Numbered from the stretch's first letter, positions 54,611 to 63,975 are shown. The stretch is 64,000 nt of DNA from Lachnospiraceae bacterium (GCA_016287675.1 JAEFAR010000004.1:1-64000), one strand, 5' to 3'. Notes: a model not told the origin generated them from the sequence alone. Numbers and translations: made by a program.

Positions 54611-55429
54611 ATGTTACGTTCACTTTGGACAGGCGCATCGGGCATGATCGCTCAGCAGAATGCCGTTGACACCATTTCAAACAACCTTGCAAATGTTAAC
54701 ACTACAGGCTACAAAAAAGAGACAGTCGAGTTTAAGAGCCTGCTTTATACAAAACTTCAGACAAAGACAGAAGACAACGAAGGAAATCCCAAGCCCGTTA
54801 TCGGTCAGGTGGGACTGGGCGTTAGAACCGCATCGGTCACATCCCGTTACACTCAGGGAAACATGCTTGCTACGGGAAACACGCTGGACTTCTGTATCGA
54901 AGGTGACGGTTTCTTCATGGTCAGGACGGGAGAAGACAGCATTTCTTACACCCGCGCGGGAAATTTTAACATTTCTCTCGCAGCGGACGGAAACCTGGGG
55001 CTTGCGGATCAGGACGGAAATCCCATACTCTCCACAACGGGAGAGCCCATTGAGTTCGATCCCACCATCAGCACAGGAAACATCTTCATTGACGATTACG
55101 GGAAATTCTTCTACAGAGAAGTGGATGAGACCATCAGGGATCTTGAAATGCAGGTAGGTCTTGTTCAGTTCAACAATCCCACAGGACTTGAAAAGCTTTC
55201 CGGTTCCCTGCTGGCACAGAGTGCCGCTTCCGGAGAGGCGAGACTTGAAGCCGAAGACGAGGCATTAAAGACTTCCAAGGTCCATTCAGGGTACCTTGAG
55301 GGCTCCAATGTTCAGACAGTGGATGAAATGGTAAACCTCATTGTCGCACAGCGTGCGTACGAAATGAATTCCAAGATAATCAATGCGTCCGACGAAATGC
55401 TTCAGCAGGCAAACAACCTTCGCAGATAA
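54611..55429 (+). CDS. flgG: Flagellar distal rod protein FlgG (FlhP type)
   Basis: A 272-residue axial protein forming the distal rod. MLRSLWTGASGMIAQQNAVDTI, SNNLANVNTTGYKKE, EGDGFFMVRTG and the C-terminal MVNLIVAQRAYEMNSKIINASDEMLQQANNL are diagnostic for FlgG. It corresponds to Bacillus FlhP. It is exported by the flagellar type III apparatus and has no signal peptide. It lies in the operon with the preceding rod protein and the rod-binding protein. Confidence 0.93.
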   Translation: MLRSLWTGASGMIAQQNAVDTISNNLANVNTTGYKKETVEFKSLLYTKLQTKTEDNEGNPKPVIGQVGLGVRTASVTSRYTQGNMLATGNTLDFCIEGDGFFMVRTGEDSISYTRAGNFNISLAADGNLGLADQDGNPILSTTGEPIEFDPTISTGNIFIDDYGKFFYREVDETIRDLEMQVGLVQFNNPTGLEKLSGSLLAQSAASGEARLEAEDEALKTSKVHSGYLEGSNVQTVDEMVNLIVAQRAYEMNSKIINASDEMLQQANNLRR

Positions 55430-55457
55430 TATGATACGAAGGGAAAGGAGTAGGTAA

Positions 55458-55802
55458 ATGGCGATTTCCATCGGTTCCGATTACTTATATACACAAAAAT
55501 ATCAGAATACGGCTTCAAAGACTTCTGCTGACAAGCTTTCCTCTACGATCTCCAATCTTTCTTCGGATAGCACGGATGAGGAACTCATGGCTGCCTGCAA
55601 GAGCTTTGAGGAGTATCTGATCGAGCAGGTCGTAAAGAGTACCAAAGAAACTCTTCTTGACAATTCAGAAGAAAAGAACAGCGATTATCTCAGCATGTTC
55701 AGTGACAAGCTTAACGCGCAATATGCAAAGCTGATCTCCGAAAACAGTCATCTGGGCATAGCCGAAATGCTTTACGAATCCATTAAGAACAACGGACAAT
55801 GA
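55458..55802 (+). CDS. Rod-binding protein (FlgJ N-terminal type)
   Basis: A 114-residue protein. The C-terminal 70 residues (DEELMAACKSFEEYLIEQV to HLGIAEMLYESIK) match the rod-binding domain found in the N-terminal half of FlgJ; the muramidase half is absent, as in many Firmicutes. It should act as a rod cap or scaffold. It ends in a 4-nt overlap with recD2, which is unexpected functionally and implies co-transcription. Confidence 0.85.
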   Translation: MAISIGSDYLYTQKYQNTASKTSADKLSSTISNLSSDSTDEELMAACKSFEEYLIEQVVKSTKETLLDNSEEKNSDYLSMFSDKLNAQYAKLISENSHLGIAEMLYESIKNNGQ

Positions 55803-58018
55803 CAACTAAGGGCTATATTTCAAAAATCATATACAGAAACGACGAAACAGGTTATACAGTCATGACGGTCGAAACAGAAAACGATGAGGTTTGCTGCGTA
55901 GGCGTCATGGCTGTTTTTGATGAGGGAGAATACGTGGAAGTGGAGGGAGAAAGCGTTTTTCACCCTCAATACGGTGACCAGATCCGTGTTTCGTCAATTA
56001 CAGCCGTTGAACCCACGGATGCCCAGGACATGGAGCGTTATCTGGCAAGCGGTGCCATTGTGGGTATAGGAGCCGGTCTTGCAAAAAGGATCGTGAAGAA
56101 GTTCGGAGACGACACCTTCCGCATCATGGACGAAGAGCCGGAAAGGCTCGCCGAGGTAAAAGGCATCAGCGAAGCCGGAGCACTCAGGATAGCTGAGCAG
56201 TTTGCAAAAAAACACGAGCTCAGAAATGCAATGGTCTATCTGCAGAAATTCGGTATCTCAAATGCATTGGCAGTGAAGATCTACTCCTATTACGGAGAAA
56301 AGATGTATTCCGTGATACGGGACAATCCCTACAGGCTTGCGGAAGACATTACCGGAGTGGGCTTCAAGTCTGCGGACGAGATCGCTATGCGTGCGGGGCT
56401 TTCTCCCGACGACGATTTCAGGGTGCGTGCCGCCCTGTTCTACACCCTTTCTCAAAGTACAGGTTCGGGACATGTGTATTTGCCCGAGTCGGAGCTCTGC
56501 GAAAAAACCGCGGAAATGATCCCTGCGGAAGAAGAACAGATGAAGAGACAGCTGACACAGCTGTTTTTGGATCACAAGATAGTGATAAAAGAAGAGGAGA
56601 CGAGAAACGTTTACATCTCATCTCTTTATTATATGGAACTTAACACAGCCAGAATGCTGTGTGATCTGAACTGTAAGTTCAATGTTGAAGAGAAGCTGAT
56701 AAACGATCGCATACAGGGAGTTACGAAGGATCTTGACATTGAACTGGACGAGCTTCAGAGGACAGCTGTTACGGAAGCCGTAAAGAACGGCGTGTTCATT
56801 CTTACCGGTGGTCCCGGAACAGGAAAGACCACTACCATAAATGCCATCATCCGTTTCTTTGAACGTGAAGGAATGGATGTTCTTCTTGCCGCTCCCACCG
56901 GACGTGCCGCAAAACGTATGTCTGAAACCACAGGGAAGGAAGCCAAGACCATACACAGACTGCTGGAACTTCAGAAGAAGCCTGATGACAGCGTGACTTC
57001 GGGAGTTCTGGATTTTGCAAGAAATGAGACCAACCCTCTGGAAACGGATGTGATGATCGTGGATGAGGTGTCCATGGTGGACATTTCCCTGATCCACGCT
57101 CTTCTTAAGGCGATTACTGTGGGAACAAGAGTGATCTTTGTGGGAGATGTGAACCAGCTTCCCAGTGTAGGACCCGGTAATGTCCTCAAGGATATGATCG
57201 CTTCTGAGAGGTTCAACACCGTAAAGCTGGAAAAGATCTTCCGTCAGGCCGCCGAAAGTTCCATCATCGTAAATGCCCACAAGATCAACAAGGGAGAGAG
57301 CATTTCTCTTGACAATAAGGAAAACAACGATTTCTTCTTCCTGGAAAGAAGAGACGTAAATGCCATAGTGGAAGGCGTTATCTACCTGGTTCAGACCAAG
57401 ATCTCGAAGTTTGCGGGGGTCTCGCCCTTTGAAGTACAGGTGCTGACACCCATGAAAGCCGGGGAACTGGGCTGTGAGAGGCTGAATCTCACTCTGCAGA
57501 ACACTTTGAACCCCGGAGAGAGAGGAAAGGCGGAAAAAGTCTTTGACAACGGGAAGGTCTTCCGTGAAGGCGACAAGGTAATGCAGATCAAAAACGATTA
57601 CCAGCTTGAATGGACGATAAAAAGCCGGAGAGGCATAGTTGTGGATTCCGGAACCGGAGTCTTTAACGGAGACTGCGGTATCATAAGAAGCATAGATCTT
57701 CCGGCCGAAAAGATAACCGTGGAATTTGAAGAAGGAAGGCTTGTGGACTACTCATTTTCACAGCACGATGAACTGACGCTGGCCTATGCGGTTACGATAC
57801 ACAAATCCCAGGGAAGCGAATACCCTGCTGTAGTCATGCCGCTTCTCTCCGGACCGCCTATGCTTTTTAACCGTAATGTTTTGTATACGGCGGTGACAAG
57901 GGCAAAAAAGTGTGTTACAATTATCGGAAGTTCCGACACAGTGAAAATGATGATCAGAAACACTATGGAACAAAAAAGATACTCCGGGCTCGAAAGAGCG
58001 ATCCGGGAAGTACAATAA
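55799..58018 (+). CDS. recD2: ATP-dependent RecD-like DNA helicase RecD2
   Basis: A superfamily 1B 5'-3' helicase involved in mismatch repair and replication-fork maintenance. The 739 residues have the RecD2 N-terminal OB and helix-hairpin-helix region (about 1-190), Walker A GGPGTGKTTTINAI (about 338-351), motif II VDEVSM (about 420), the GDVNQLPSVGPG motif III, and the C-terminal AVTIHKSQGSEYPAVV and YTAVTRAKKCV. It is of normal family length and lacks RecBC partners nearby. It is translationally coupled to the rod-binding gene. Confidence 0.95.
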   Translation: MTTKGYISKIIYRNDETGYTVMTVETENDEVCCVGVMAVFDEGEYVEVEGESVFHPQYGDQIRVSSITAVEPTDAQDMERYLASGAIVGIGAGLAKRIVKKFGDDTFRIMDEEPERLAEVKGISEAGALRIAEQFAKKHELRNAMVYLQKFGISNALAVKIYSYYGEKMYSVIRDNPYRLAEDITGVGFKSADEIAMRAGLSPDDDFRVRAALFYTLSQSTGSGHVYLPESELCEKTAEMIPAEEEQMKRQLTQLFLDHKIVIKEEETRNVYISSLYYMELNTARMLCDLNCKFNVEEKLINDRIQGVTKDLDIELDELQRTAVTEAVKNGVFILTGGPGTGKTTTINAIIRFFEREGMDVLLAAPTGRAAKRMSETTGKEAKTIHRLLELQKKPDDSVTSGVLDFARNETNPLETDVMIVDEVSMVDISLIHALLKAITVGTRVIFVGDVNQLPSVGPGNVLKDMIASERFNTVKLEKIFRQAAESSIIVNAHKINKGESISLDNKENNDFFFLERRDVNAIVEGVIYLVQTKISKFAGVSPFEVQVLTPMKAGELGCERLNLTLQNTLNPGERGKAEKVFDNGKVFREGDKVMQIKNDYQLEWTIKSRRGIVVDSGTGVFNGDCGIIRSIDLPAEKITVEFEEGRLVDYSFSQHDELTLAYAVTIHKSQGSEYPAVVMPLLSGPPMLFNRNVLYTAVTRAKKCVTIIGSSDTVKMMIRNTMEQKRYSGLERAIREVQ

Positions 58019-58035
58019 AAAGGAGAGGTAGTTAC

Positions 58036-58953
58036 ATGAACAAGACAGCATTGGTGATCATGGCGGCAGGAATGGGAAGCCGTTACGGCGGAGGGATCAA
58101 ACAGCTTGAACACGTGGGAACGTCGGGAGAGATCATTATGGAGTATTCCATCTATGACGCTCTTAAGGCGGGCTTTGACAAGATCGTGTTCATTACAAGA
58201 AGAGATCTTTATGATGAGTTTAAGAAGATAATCAAGCCTGTGATAGCAGAAAAGGCAGAGGTTGAGTACGTTTTTCAGGAACTTGACAATGTGCCGGAAG
58301 GGTTTAAGATCCCTGACGGAAGAACAAAACCCTGGGGTACCGGACACGCGGTTCTTTCCTGCCTGGGCAAGGTAAATGAGCCCTTTGCGGTGATCAATGC
58401 CGATGACTATTACGGAAGCGAAGCCTTCAAAGTAATGCATGACTATCTTGCAAAGGTGGATGTAAATGCCAGACCCATGACATTCTCCATGGTCGGTTTC
58501 GTTCTCGGAAACACCCTGAGCGATAACGGTAAGGTCACCAGAGGGGCATGTAAAGTGGGGGCAGACGGAAAGCTTCTTTCGGTACATGAAAGATTTGAGA
58601 TCTATAAAGACGGTGATGTTGCAAGGGCTAAGGACAGGGACGGAAATCCCATTGAGATCCCCCTTGATGCGCCCGTGTCCATGAACATGTGGGGCTGCAC
58701 TCCCGCTTTTCTTGAGGAATTAAATAAAGGCTTTGGCGATTTCCTTAAAGGCATAGGAGGAAATGAGCTCAAGGCAGAATATCTCCTCCCCGAGATCATA
58801 GGAAAGATGGTTACGGATGGCATCGCTACGGTTGACGTTTTGAAGAGCAGCGACAAGTGGTTCGGAGTGACCTATAAAGAAGACAAGCCCTTTGTGGTGG
58901 AGTCCTTCAGAAAACTCTGTGATATGGGAGTTTATCCCGAGGCTCTTTTCTGA
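58036..58953 (+). CDS. Sugar nucleotidyltransferase (NTP-transferase fold)
   Basis: A 306-residue Rossmann-type nucleotidyltransferase. ALVIMAAGMGSRYGGGIKQ is the nucleotide and pyrophosphate loop; TKPWGTGHAVLSC and AVINADDYYG carry base-binding and metal-binding residues. It probably activates a sugar 1-phosphate with UTP or a related nucleotide, for cell-envelope or storage use. The substrate cannot be told. The ATG at 58036 has AGGAGAGG upstream; a longer frame reaching back into recD2 is a shadow. It is 17 nt after recD2. Confidence 0.85.
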   Translation: MNKTALVIMAAGMGSRYGGGIKQLEHVGTSGEIIMEYSIYDALKAGFDKIVFITRRDLYDEFKKIIKPVIAEKAEVEYVFQELDNVPEGFKIPDGRTKPWGTGHAVLSCLGKVNEPFAVINADDYYGSEAFKVMHDYLAKVDVNARPMTFSMVGFVLGNTLSDNGKVTRGACKVGADGKLLSVHERFEIYKDGDVARAKDRDGNPIEIPLDAPVSMNMWGCTPAFLEELNKGFGDFLKGIGGNELKAEYLLPEIIGKMVTDGIATVDVLKSSDKWFGVTYKEDKPFVVESFRKLCDMGVYPEALF

Positions 58954-58985
58954 CAGGCATAGAGTGTTAAGTTTTTATTATTTCC

Positions 58986-59014
58986 TTGAAGAAATCGCCT
59001 TTATGTAGTAAAAT
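58986..59014 (+). promoter_or_regulatory. Promoter of comFC, very close to the start codon
   Basis: TTGAAG (58986-58991) and TAAAAT (59009-59014) with 17-nt spacing. The expected transcription start (about 59020-59022) nearly coincides with the ATG at 59023. Confidence 0.65.
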
Positions 59015-59022
59015 ATCAGCAG

Positions 59023-59727
59023 ATGTATATGCTTGATTATTTATTTCCCGTATGTTGTCCGATTTGTCAGAAACCTGTCGTTCCGAAAGGCGGATTTCTG
59101 CATGAGGAGTGCAAAAGGAAGATCAGATTAATAGAGACACCTTTTTGCCTGAAGTGCGGGAGAAAAATAAAGGATGAGGGCGATGAGCTCTGTTCATCCT
59201 GCAGATCCGAGGCTTTTGCCTTTGATGCGGGCAGATGCACCTTTGTTTATCATTCCGGAATCGGAGAGGCGATCAAGTGGGTGAAAGAAGAAGGAACCCG
59301 CGAATTTGTCGATTTTTTCGGAAGAACAGCTGCGGAAAGACACAGCAGTTTCATTGAGGCCGTAAGGCCGGAAGTCATTGTTCCCGTTCCCATGGACAGT
59401 AAGAAGGAAAGGATCAGAGGCTTCAATCAATCGGAACTGATCGCTGAAAGCCTTTCCGAGCATATAAATGTTCCTGTGAAAGGGCTTTTAAGTAAGGTCG
59501 GAAAAACAAAAGATCAGAAAAGACTTAACAGGCAGCAGCGGGCTCAGAATCTCGCTAAGGTCTTTAATGTGGCGGATGGCTGCGACAGAATGCCCGAGAG
59601 GGTACTGATCGTGGACGACATCTTTACCACCGGTAGTACGGTAAATGCCTGTGCAATGGCTTTGAAAAAAGCCGGAGTCAAAAAAGTCTGTTTTATATGC
59701 ATTGCAGCGGGGACTGCAGATGATTGA
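59023..59727 (+). CDS. comFC: ComF-family phosphoribosyltransferase-like protein
   Basis: A 234-residue protein needed for DNA uptake in competent relatives and widespread elsewhere. It has a double Cys zinc ribbon at the N-terminus (CCPICQKP, CLKCGRKI, CSSCRSE) and a C-terminal PRTase fold with the PRPP loop VLIVDDIFTTGSTVNACAMA. No Shine-Dalgarno sequence precedes the ATG at 59023; a second in-frame ATG two codons on (59029) is possible. It is followed by a YvyF-like flagellar gene, the same neighbour as in Bacillus subtilis. Confidence 0.92.
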   Translation: MYMLDYLFPVCCPICQKPVVPKGGFLHEECKRKIRLIETPFCLKCGRKIKDEGDELCSSCRSEAFAFDAGRCTFVYHSGIGEAIKWVKEEGTREFVDFFGRTAAERHSSFIEAVRPEVIVPVPMDSKKERIRGFNQSELIAESLSEHINVPVKGLLSKVGKTKDQKRLNRQQRAQNLAKVFNVADGCDRMPERVLIVDDIFTTGSTVNACAMALKKAGVKKVCFICIAAGTADD

Positions 59728-59770
59728 TCTTTTGAAGTCACAGAAAAAACATACGAAAGGGTGATGACTT

Positions 59771-60178
59771 ATGGAGATGAAGAATTGTGCACATTGCGGT
59801 AAGATGTTTACTTACATCGGCGGACCGCCGCTCTGCCAGGCGTGCATGAAGAAACTGGATGAAAAGTTCGAGGAAGTAAAGAAGTACGTTTACGATAATC
59901 CGGGCTGCGGAATCCAGGAGGTTTGTGACGCAATGGACGTTACTTCCGCCCAGATCAGAAAATGGATCAGAGAAGAGCGCCTTGCTTTTGCGGAAAGCTC
60001 CGATGTTGCGATCAACTGTGAAAAGTGCGGAAAGAGGATCCTTACAGGTCGTTTCTGCGATAACTGTAAGCGAGAGATGATGAATCAGCTCGGAAATGCA
60101 AGCAGGAAACCTGAGGTTAAGAAGCCGGAACCCAAGAAACAGTCCGACGGAAACAAGATGAGATTCCTGGACACATGA
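59771..60178 (+). CDS. YvyF-like flagellar operon protein
   Basis: A 135-residue protein with an N-terminal zinc-ribbon pair (CAHCGKMF, CQACMKKL), a MerR/winged-helix-like middle (VYDNPGCGIQEVCDAMDVTSAQIRKWI), a second Cys pair (CEKCGKRI, CDNCKREM) and a Lys/Pro tail. This layout and the position after comFC match the YvyF/TIGR03826 family of flagellar operon proteins that control late flagellar gene expression. Its exact role is not established. GAAAGGG before the start. Confidence 0.85.
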   Translation: MEMKNCAHCGKMFTYIGGPPLCQACMKKLDEKFEEVKKYVYDNPGCGIQEVCDAMDVTSAQIRKWIREERLAFAESSDVAINCEKCGKRILTGRFCDNCKREMMNQLGNASRKPEVKKPEPKKQSDGNKMRFLDT

Positions 60179-60185
60179 TGATCAC

Positions 60186-60212
60186 AGAGCCACGTTTATA
60201 CGTGGCTCTTTT
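60186..60212 (+). terminator. Terminator after the YvyF-like gene
   Basis: A perfect 9-bp stem AGAGCCACG / CGTGGCTCT with TTTATA loop and a T run. Confidence 0.9.
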
Positions 60213-60239
60213 AAAAATTCAGGGCATTAGGGGACAAAC

Positions 60240-60794
60240 ATGGAACACAAGATGAGGATCGTCAGGTCCAAAAGAAAGACTGTAGTCATACAGATCACCG
60301 CAGATGGGGAGATTGTTGCCAGAGCGCCCCGTTTCATGTCGGAAAAGGAAATAATCAGATTTGCGGAAAAGCATGGAGAGTGGATCGAAAAGAATCTGGC
60401 AAAGATCCTGGCAGACAGGGAAAATGCAGAGCCCGCTTTTTCGGATGATGAGCTCAGAAGTCTGATAAAGAAAGCAAGACTGGTGATCCCGGAAAAGGTC
60501 GCCTATTACTCCGAATGTATGGGTGTCAGCTGGGGAAAGATCAGTATCAGACATCAGTCCACCATATGGGGGAGCTGCAGCATTAAGGGAAATCTCAGTT
60601 TCAACTGCCTTCTGATGCTGATGCCGGAGTCCGTACTGGATTACGTGATAGTGCATGAGCTTGCTCACAGGATACAGATGAATCATTCAAAGGTCTTTTG
60701 GGCAGAAGTGGAGAAAGTGATCCCCGATTACAGAAAGAGAAGGGACTGGCTGAAAAGAGAAGGCGGAAAGTACCTGAACAGAATAAGAAAATAA
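60240..60794 (+). CDS. YgjP/SprT-like metal-dependent hydrolase (DUF45)
   Basis: A 184-residue cytoplasmic protein. The zinc motif HELAH with a third His at the NHSKVFW position (about 139-152) is that of the YgjP-type, M48-related metallohydrolase family; RHQSTIWGSCSIKGNLSFNCLLMLMP is the conserved block just before it. The substrate is unknown. It stands alone between two terminators, with a weak ribosome site (GGGGACA). Confidence 0.88.
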   Translation: MEHKMRIVRSKRKTVVIQITADGEIVARAPRFMSEKEIIRFAEKHGEWIEKNLAKILADRENAEPAFSDDELRSLIKKARLVIPEKVAYYSECMGVSWGKISIRHQSTIWGSCSIKGNLSFNCLLMLMPESVLDYVIVHELAHRIQMNHSKVFWAEVEKVIPDYRKRRDWLKREGGKYLNRIRK

Positions 60795-60822
60795 AAGAAG
60801 CGGCCTCAAGCCGCTTCTTTTT
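60795..60822. terminator. Bidirectional terminator between convergent genes
   Basis: GAAGCGGC / GCCGCTTC stem, CTCAA loop, with A and T runs on the flanks. It ends the YgjP-like gene on + and cvfB on -. Confidence 0.92.
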
Positions 60823-60827
60823 GTCTG

Positions 60828-61706
60828 TCAGATCTCAACTCTTGTGATTCCCTCATCGGATATCACGATCCTGCCTTCCTTTTGAAGGTGTCCGATGGCA
60901 CGCTTGAAGGCGTTTTTGCTGAGGCCGAACTTTGCAAGGATCAGCTCGGGAGAAGTCTTGTCGTGATAGGGAAGGAAGCCTCCTGCCGCGCACAGAAGAT
61001 CGTAGATCTTTTCACCGTCCGTGCCGAGTTCAATGTAGGCTTTTTCACGGAGAGCCAGCTCGAGACGTCCGTCTTCAAGCACCTTTGCCACATGGGCGGA
61101 AACAGTCATTCCGGGAAGTACCTTTTCAAAGAGACGATGCTTAGGGATCATCGCTGAGTACCTGTCGTCGATGGCGATGTAAGCACCGAAGTTTTCAATG
61201 AGCTCGTAGCAAAGGCCGTTTACGATGTCGTCCTTTTTATAGGGTGATGCTGATTGCAGCATCTTGTAGACCCTCATGGTGCCGCAGAGTCTCCCTGATT
61301 TGTCCGTATAAAGAGAAACCAGGACTTCGTCTCCTTTTTTTACACGATAGGTCTGTTCTTTAAAGGGCAGGAAAAGATCCTTTACAAGTCCCCAGTCAAG
61401 AAAAGCTCCGATCTGTGTCACGTCCTTTACCGTAAGGCGTTTCACTTCTCCCATCAAAAGCTTGGGAGTGGTGACGGTGGCAATGGGTCTGTCGGATGAA
61501 TCTTTGTAGACAAAGACCTTTACAATGTCATTCTGTTTTAATCCCGCTGCTTCTTTTCTCGGAAGCAGGATGTTTTTTGAATCAATGGTTTCGTTTTCGG
61601 GAAGTTCTCCGAAAGAAGGGTTTTCAACACCCTCGAATGTGAGATAAGCTCCGTGTTCGGCAAGTTTTGCCACACGCAGGTTCTGAATGCGTCCTAAATA
61701 AAACAT
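60828..61706 (-). CDS. cvfB: S1-domain RNA-binding protein CvfB
   Basis: A 292-residue protein with three S1-like beta-barrel domains (about 1-65, 68-140, 145-215) and a C-terminal winged helix (about 225-290, KTSPELILAKFGLSKNAFKRAI). VTQIGAFLDWGLVKDLFLPF is the diagnostic S1 motif of the CvfB/YitL family. In staphylococci CvfB affects virulence and RNA stability; here a general RNA-binding role is inferred. Its start is preceded by GGACG-type sequence on the minus strand. Confidence 0.92.
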   Translation of the reverse strand: MFYLGRIQNLRVAKLAEHGAYLTFEGVENPSFGELPENETIDSKNILLPRKEAAGLKQNDIVKVFVYKDSSDRPIATVTTPKLLMGEVKRLTVKDVTQIGAFLDWGLVKDLFLPFKEQTYRVKKGDEVLVSLYTDKSGRLCGTMRVYKMLQSASPYKKDDIVNGLCYELIENFGAYIAIDDRYSAMIPKHRLFEKVLPGMTVSAHVAKVLEDGRLELALREKAYIELGTDGEKIYDLLCAAGGFLPYHDKTSPELILAKFGLSKNAFKRAIGHLQKEGRIVISDEGITRVEI

Positions 61707-61831
61707 AGTTTGTCCGTCCTCTTTTGTATTTTTGTCAGTGAGTTATAACATGTCTCTTTCTGTTTGTCAAGCGGGAGTTTTGAATCGGTCTCTTGATGCA
61801 GGATTTTAGAATGAGTTTACATTTATTTTTG

Positions 61832-61860
61832 TTGAAAAAGGAGAATGCCTGTCTTACAAT
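61832..61860 (+). promoter_or_regulatory. Promoter of the CPBP protease gene
   Basis: TTGAAA (61832-61837) and TACAAT (61855-61860) with 17-nt spacing; the leader is about 20-35 nt depending on which start codon is used. Confidence 0.7.
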
Positions 61861-61884
61861 TATAATGTTTTATCGATAAATACA

Positions 61885-63036
61885 ATGAGGTGGTTTGCGT
61901 TGAATACGGTTACGGATCAGAAAAAAATCGATTACATTAACATTGCTCTTCTTGTCACATTTATTCTGATGACCGCGGTACAGCTGATCGCAAGTTTTGT
62001 GCCCGGGGCGTCAAAGCTTTTTGAGAATTTTGCCGTTAACATCATTCTGAGCCAGGGGATCACGATCCTGCCGGTGATCATTATTTTCAGATATCTGGGT
62101 CTTCGGGTAACGAAGGAGATCCGAATAAAAAAGATCAAAGGATCCAACATTGCCCTTTCGATCTTATTGGCTTTTCTGCTGCAGCCTGTTTTGAATTTCG
62201 TAAATGCACTTTCTCTTTGCTTCACCAACAATGAAACAAGTGAGATGATCCTGAATGTTTCCGAGCAGCTCCCTTTCTTTGCGGCTGTTCTCCTGGTGGC
62301 TGTTCTTCCTGCCATAGTTGAGGAAACACTTTTTCGGGGTGTTGTGTATCAGAATTACAAAAAAGCAGGCATAGGAAAAGCGGTCCTTTTGTCAGCTTTG
62401 ATCTTTGGCCTGTTTCACGGAAACCTGAACCAGTTTACCTATGCCTTTGTAATGGGGATGATCATGATCTACCTTATAGAGGCTTCCGGATCCATCGTAT
62501 CCTCAATGATAGTGCATTTTATCACAAATGTGATCCCGGTCTGTTCCATCTATGCCCTGCCTGTTCTGTATGAGGCGCTGAAGAGCAGCGTCAAGATCTA
62601 TGAAGAGCTGGGCATGACATCCATGAAAGAGACCATCGAGTACAATATCGGAGACCTGTCTCTCACGGGGCAGGAATGGATGAGACAGCTGCTGGAAGAA
62701 TCCGAAAAGATCGATCTTAATCCGGGCATAGTCATAATGAACTACCTGCCTTCCGCTTTGATCTTCGGCACTCTGGCATGGCTGGTCATCAAGGTTATTG
62801 CACGAAACAGCGGAAACTGGGATCGGTTCAGGGTTGTTTTCCTCGGAGAGGATTCCGTTCCGGTGGAAAAAGAGTCCAAGGGACCTTACACTACCGAGAG
62901 CACCACGGATCTGGACGAAATGGAAGGAGACAGTTCCTTAAGCCTTCTGACTATTCCGCTGATGGTTACTCTGGCAATGGGAGTGGTCATGATATTTGTT
63001 TATGAAACTTTGAAAATGTTACCCAGGTTGAAGTGA
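61885..63036 (+). CDS. CPBP-family (CAAX-like) intramembrane metalloprotease
   Basis: An integral membrane protein of about 380 residues with around eight helices. The family motifs EETLFR (about 149-154), FGLFHGNLNQF (about 173-183) and HFITN (about 211-215) supply the Glu and His residues of the active site. A C-terminal extension (about 290-360) is cytoplasmic and acidic before a last helix. The ATG at 61885 has no ribosome site, whereas a TTG at 61900 is preceded by GAGGTGG, so the true start may be the TTG. It may process peptides or lipoproteins; the substrate is unknown. It is 24 nt before trxB. Confidence 0.87.
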   Translation: MRWFALNTVTDQKKIDYINIALLVTFILMTAVQLIASFVPGASKLFENFAVNIILSQGITILPVIIIFRYLGLRVTKEIRIKKIKGSNIALSILLAFLLQPVLNFVNALSLCFTNNETSEMILNVSEQLPFFAAVLLVAVLPAIVEETLFRGVVYQNYKKAGIGKAVLLSALIFGLFHGNLNQFTYAFVMGMIMIYLIEASGSIVSSMIVHFITNVIPVCSIYALPVLYEALKSSVKIYEELGMTSMKETIEYNIGDLSLTGQEWMRQLLEESEKIDLNPGIVIMNYLPSALIFGTLAWLVIKVIARNSGNWDRFRVVFLGEDSVPVEKESKGPYTTESTTDLDEMEGDSSLSLLTIPLMVTLAMGVVMIFVYETLKMLPRLK

Positions 63037-63060
63037 TTACATGATTGAAAGGAGAATTAC

Positions 63061-63975
63061 ATGAGAGACTTGATCATTATCGGAAGCGGTCCTGCGGGAC
63101 TCACTGCTGCCATATACGCAAAAAGAGCCGAGCTTGATTGCATAGTTATTGAAAAGGAAGCGATCAGCGGCGGTCAGATCATCAATACAACGGAGATCGA
63201 CAATTATCCCGGACTTTATCATATGGGAGGCTTTGACCTCGGAATGAAGTTCAGAGAGCACGCAGATGCTCTGGGAGCAGAGTTTGTGGAAGGGAATGTG
63301 GTTGAATTCTCGAGAACAGACGAAAAGGTTACCGTAAAGCTTGAAAACGGGGAGGTTTACGAAGCAAAGACAGCGATAATCGCCGGCGGTGCAAAGCACA
63401 GACCTTTGGGCGTTCCGGGGGAGGATCGTCTGAGAGGCGCGGGAGTGTCCTATTGTGCAACCTGTGACGGTGCTTTCTTTAAGAAGAAGATCACAGCTGT
63501 TAACGGCGGCGGAGATGTGGCTGTAGAGGATGCTCTTTTCTTAAGCAGACTTTGCGAAAAGGTCTACCTGATCCACAGAAGAGACGAATTCAGAGCAGCA
63601 AAGACCATTGTTACCGCAGCCAAGGCTGCGGCTAACATTGAGTTCGTGCTTGATTCCGTGATCACGGAGATCAAGGGGGAAAACAAGACCGAAGCCATCA
63701 GCGTAAAGAATGTTAAGACGGGTGAGACGAAGGATCTGGCTGTGGACGGTGTCTTCATAGCTGTCGGAATGCTTCCGGAGTCCGAAGTTTACAAGGATGC
63801 GGTTAAGCTGGATGAAAAAGGCTACATCATCGCAGATGAAACGGGAAAGACTTCCGCACCCAATGTTTTTGCGGCAGGTGACATCCGTACAAAGGCTCTG
63901 AGACAGGTGGTTACAGCCGCTGCAGACGGAGCCAATGCTGTAACAAGTGTTGAGAATTATCTTCATTCATTATAA
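63061..63975 (+). CDS. trxB: Thioredoxin reductase
   Basis: A 304-residue flavoenzyme that reduces thioredoxin with NADPH. The FAD-binding motif GSGPAGLTAAIYAKRAE is at the N-terminus, the redox-active CATC (about 136-139) follows GVSYCATCDGAFF, the NAD(P) motif VNGGGDVAVEDALFLS comes next with the HRRDEFRAA phosphate-binding segment, and the FAD ribose motif GVFIAVGMLPESE and VFAAGDIR lie near the end. GGAGAATTAC before the ATG. It is full-length and ends 25 bases before the window edge. Confidence 0.96.
   Translation: MRDLIIIGSGPAGLTAAIYAKRAELDCIVIEKEAISGGQIINTTEIDNYPGLYHMGGFDLGMKFREHADALGAEFVEGNVVEFSRTDEKVTVKLENGEVYEAKTAIIAGGAKHRPLGVPGEDRLRGAGVSYCATCDGAFFKKKITAVNGGGDVAVEDALFLSRLCEKVYLIHRRDEFRAAKTIVTAAKAAANIEFVLDSVITEIKGENKTEAISVKNVKTGETKDLAVDGVFIAVGMLPESEVYKDAVKLDEKGYIIADETGKTSAPNVFAAGDIRTKALRQVVTAAADGANAVTSVENYLHSL

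Noticed and set aside
57910-58035. N-terminal extension of the nucleotidyltransferase
   Set aside because: It overlaps the end of recD2, has no ribosome site, and the canonical MAAGMGSRYGG start lies right after the ATG at 58036 with AGGAGAGG upstream.
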